A stretch of 7,272 nt of DNA from Planctomycetota bacterium (GTDB lineage: Bacteria > Planctomycetota > Phycisphaerae > Phycisphaerales > UBA1924). The notes under the pieces were generated by a model. That model ran no database searches, was not told where the DNA came from, and worked only from the letters and a program-made list of their open reading frames with translations. Shown here in pieces: positions 6,755 to 7,272 of the stretch. The number at the start of each line of letters is the position of its first letter. Positions within the stretch are counted from its first letter, which is position 1. The stretch spans positions 1-7,272 of the forward strand of contig JAEYVB010000446.1 in the NCBI GenBank assembly GCA_023429345.1. The letters run 5' to 3'. Made by a program: the position numbers and the translations under genes.

Positions 6755-7272
6755 GGGGCAGCCCCAGGGTTACGGGGGGCGCGGCCGGCGTGTGCGCCGC
6801 ATCGGCCCACGCCTCGCGGCAGACACGATACTTGGAGATGCTCGCCGGGGCCAGGCCCATCTCGGCCACCAACGACCGGAACGGCGCCGGCATCGCATCC
6901 AGGAACTTGAGCTCGAGAATCGCCCGCCCCGGGAGCAGCGCCCGCCCGTCCTCGAAGGGCGACGGACTCCAGCCCACGGCCGGCCGCCCGCGAATACCGC
7001 GGTCGATCGTGAGCCGCATCGGCCCCTCGGCAGTCGCCGCGGCGTACGCCGTGCGGGTGTACATCACCACCGTGGAGGGGAACAGGTTGCGCGCCAGGAT
7101 CCGCCGGTGGAACCAGTGCCCGGGCCAGTCCGGCGCCGAGTCCGCCGCCGCCAGAAGCCCGAGTTCTCCCTCCGCAAGGGTCGAGCGCCGCTTGCGCACG
7201 CGGTCGCCCGAACGCGTCTTGCGCTCCAGCGACACCCACGGCGCTCCCCCGTACCGCCGGATGCGGAACTTG
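6747..7272 (-). CDS. VTC-domain (polyphosphate polymerase-like) protein, C-terminal part
   Basis: The frame is open from the right edge to the TGA at 6747-6749, giving 174 residues; the N-terminus lies outside the window. The pattern is that of the VTC domain of the triphosphate tunnel metalloenzymes, where charged residues from antiparallel strands line a tunnel: KFRIRRYGG and VSLERKTR at the left, then VRKRR, YTRTAY, MRLTIDRGIRG, the acidic AILELKF, and SKYRVC near the end. In yeast the VTC4 tunnel makes polyphosphate from ATP; bacterial members are annotated polyphosphate polymerase domain-containing proteins, and their product is mostly untested. A GTG at 7235 is not the real start, because the conserved KFRIRRYG strand lies before it. 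The gene overlaps the DUF4956 gene by 8 nt, suggesting a membrane-bound two-protein unit. Confidence 0.88.
   Translation of the reverse strand, partial: KFRIRRYGGAPWVSLERKTRSGDRVRKRRSTLAEGELGLLAAADSAPDWPGHWFHRRILARNLFPSTVVMYTRTAYAAATAEGPMRLTIDRGIRGRPAVGWSPSPFEDGRALLPGRAILELKFLDAMPAPFRSLVAEMGLAPASISKYRVCREAWADAAHTPAAPPVTLGLPRA

Overview
This is a GC-rich chromosomal window with conserved housekeeping and accessory genes. It shows no sign of phage, transposon, plasmid, CRISPR or RNA genes. The gene set suggests a Planctomycetota-like bacterium: a FecR-domain protein with a characteristic conserved tail, a secreted Rossmann-fold oxidoreductase with a twin-arginine signal, a zinc-ligand-free ribosomal protein L31, and a VTC/DUF4956 pair. 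This taxonomic guess rests on remembered family distributions and on base composition, not on a search. High third-position GC explains the long open frames opposite the real genes; none of those looks like a protein.

Layout. Plus strand: the C-terminal 190 residues of a FecR-domain protein enter from the left edge and end at 573. Every other gene is on the minus strand. Read in transcription order from the right edge these are: (a) the C-terminal 174 residues of a VTC-domain (polyphosphate polymerase-like, triphosphate tunnel) protein, overlapping by 8 nt a DUF4956 four-helix membrane protein; (b) rpmE (ribosomal protein L31), closed by a textbook intrinsic terminator at 5681-5704; (c) metH, the cobalamin-dependent methionine synthase, complete with all four functional modules, preceded by a perfect 10-bp inverted repeat lying against a possible -10 box; (d) after 220 nt, a Tat-signal-bearing NAD(P)-dependent epimerase/dehydratase-like protein. 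Its stop codon lies only 3 nt from the stop of the convergent FecR-domain gene.

How the parts relate. VTC and DUF4956 very likely work together at the membrane, with the soluble tunnel domain supplying nucleotide/polyphosphate chemistry. L31 is a separate ribosomal gene. MetH makes methionine from homocysteine and needs B12, zinc, methyl-tetrahydrofolate, SAM and a flavodoxin-type reductant. The points most worth a second look are the inverted repeat at the metH promoter (candidate operator of an unidentified regulator), the absence of a Shine-Dalgarno sequence at metH, the loss of all four zinc ligands in L31, and the VTC-DUF4956 module. I found no clear undescribed multi-gene system; the VTC-DUF4956 pair, cut by the right edge, is the nearest candidate.
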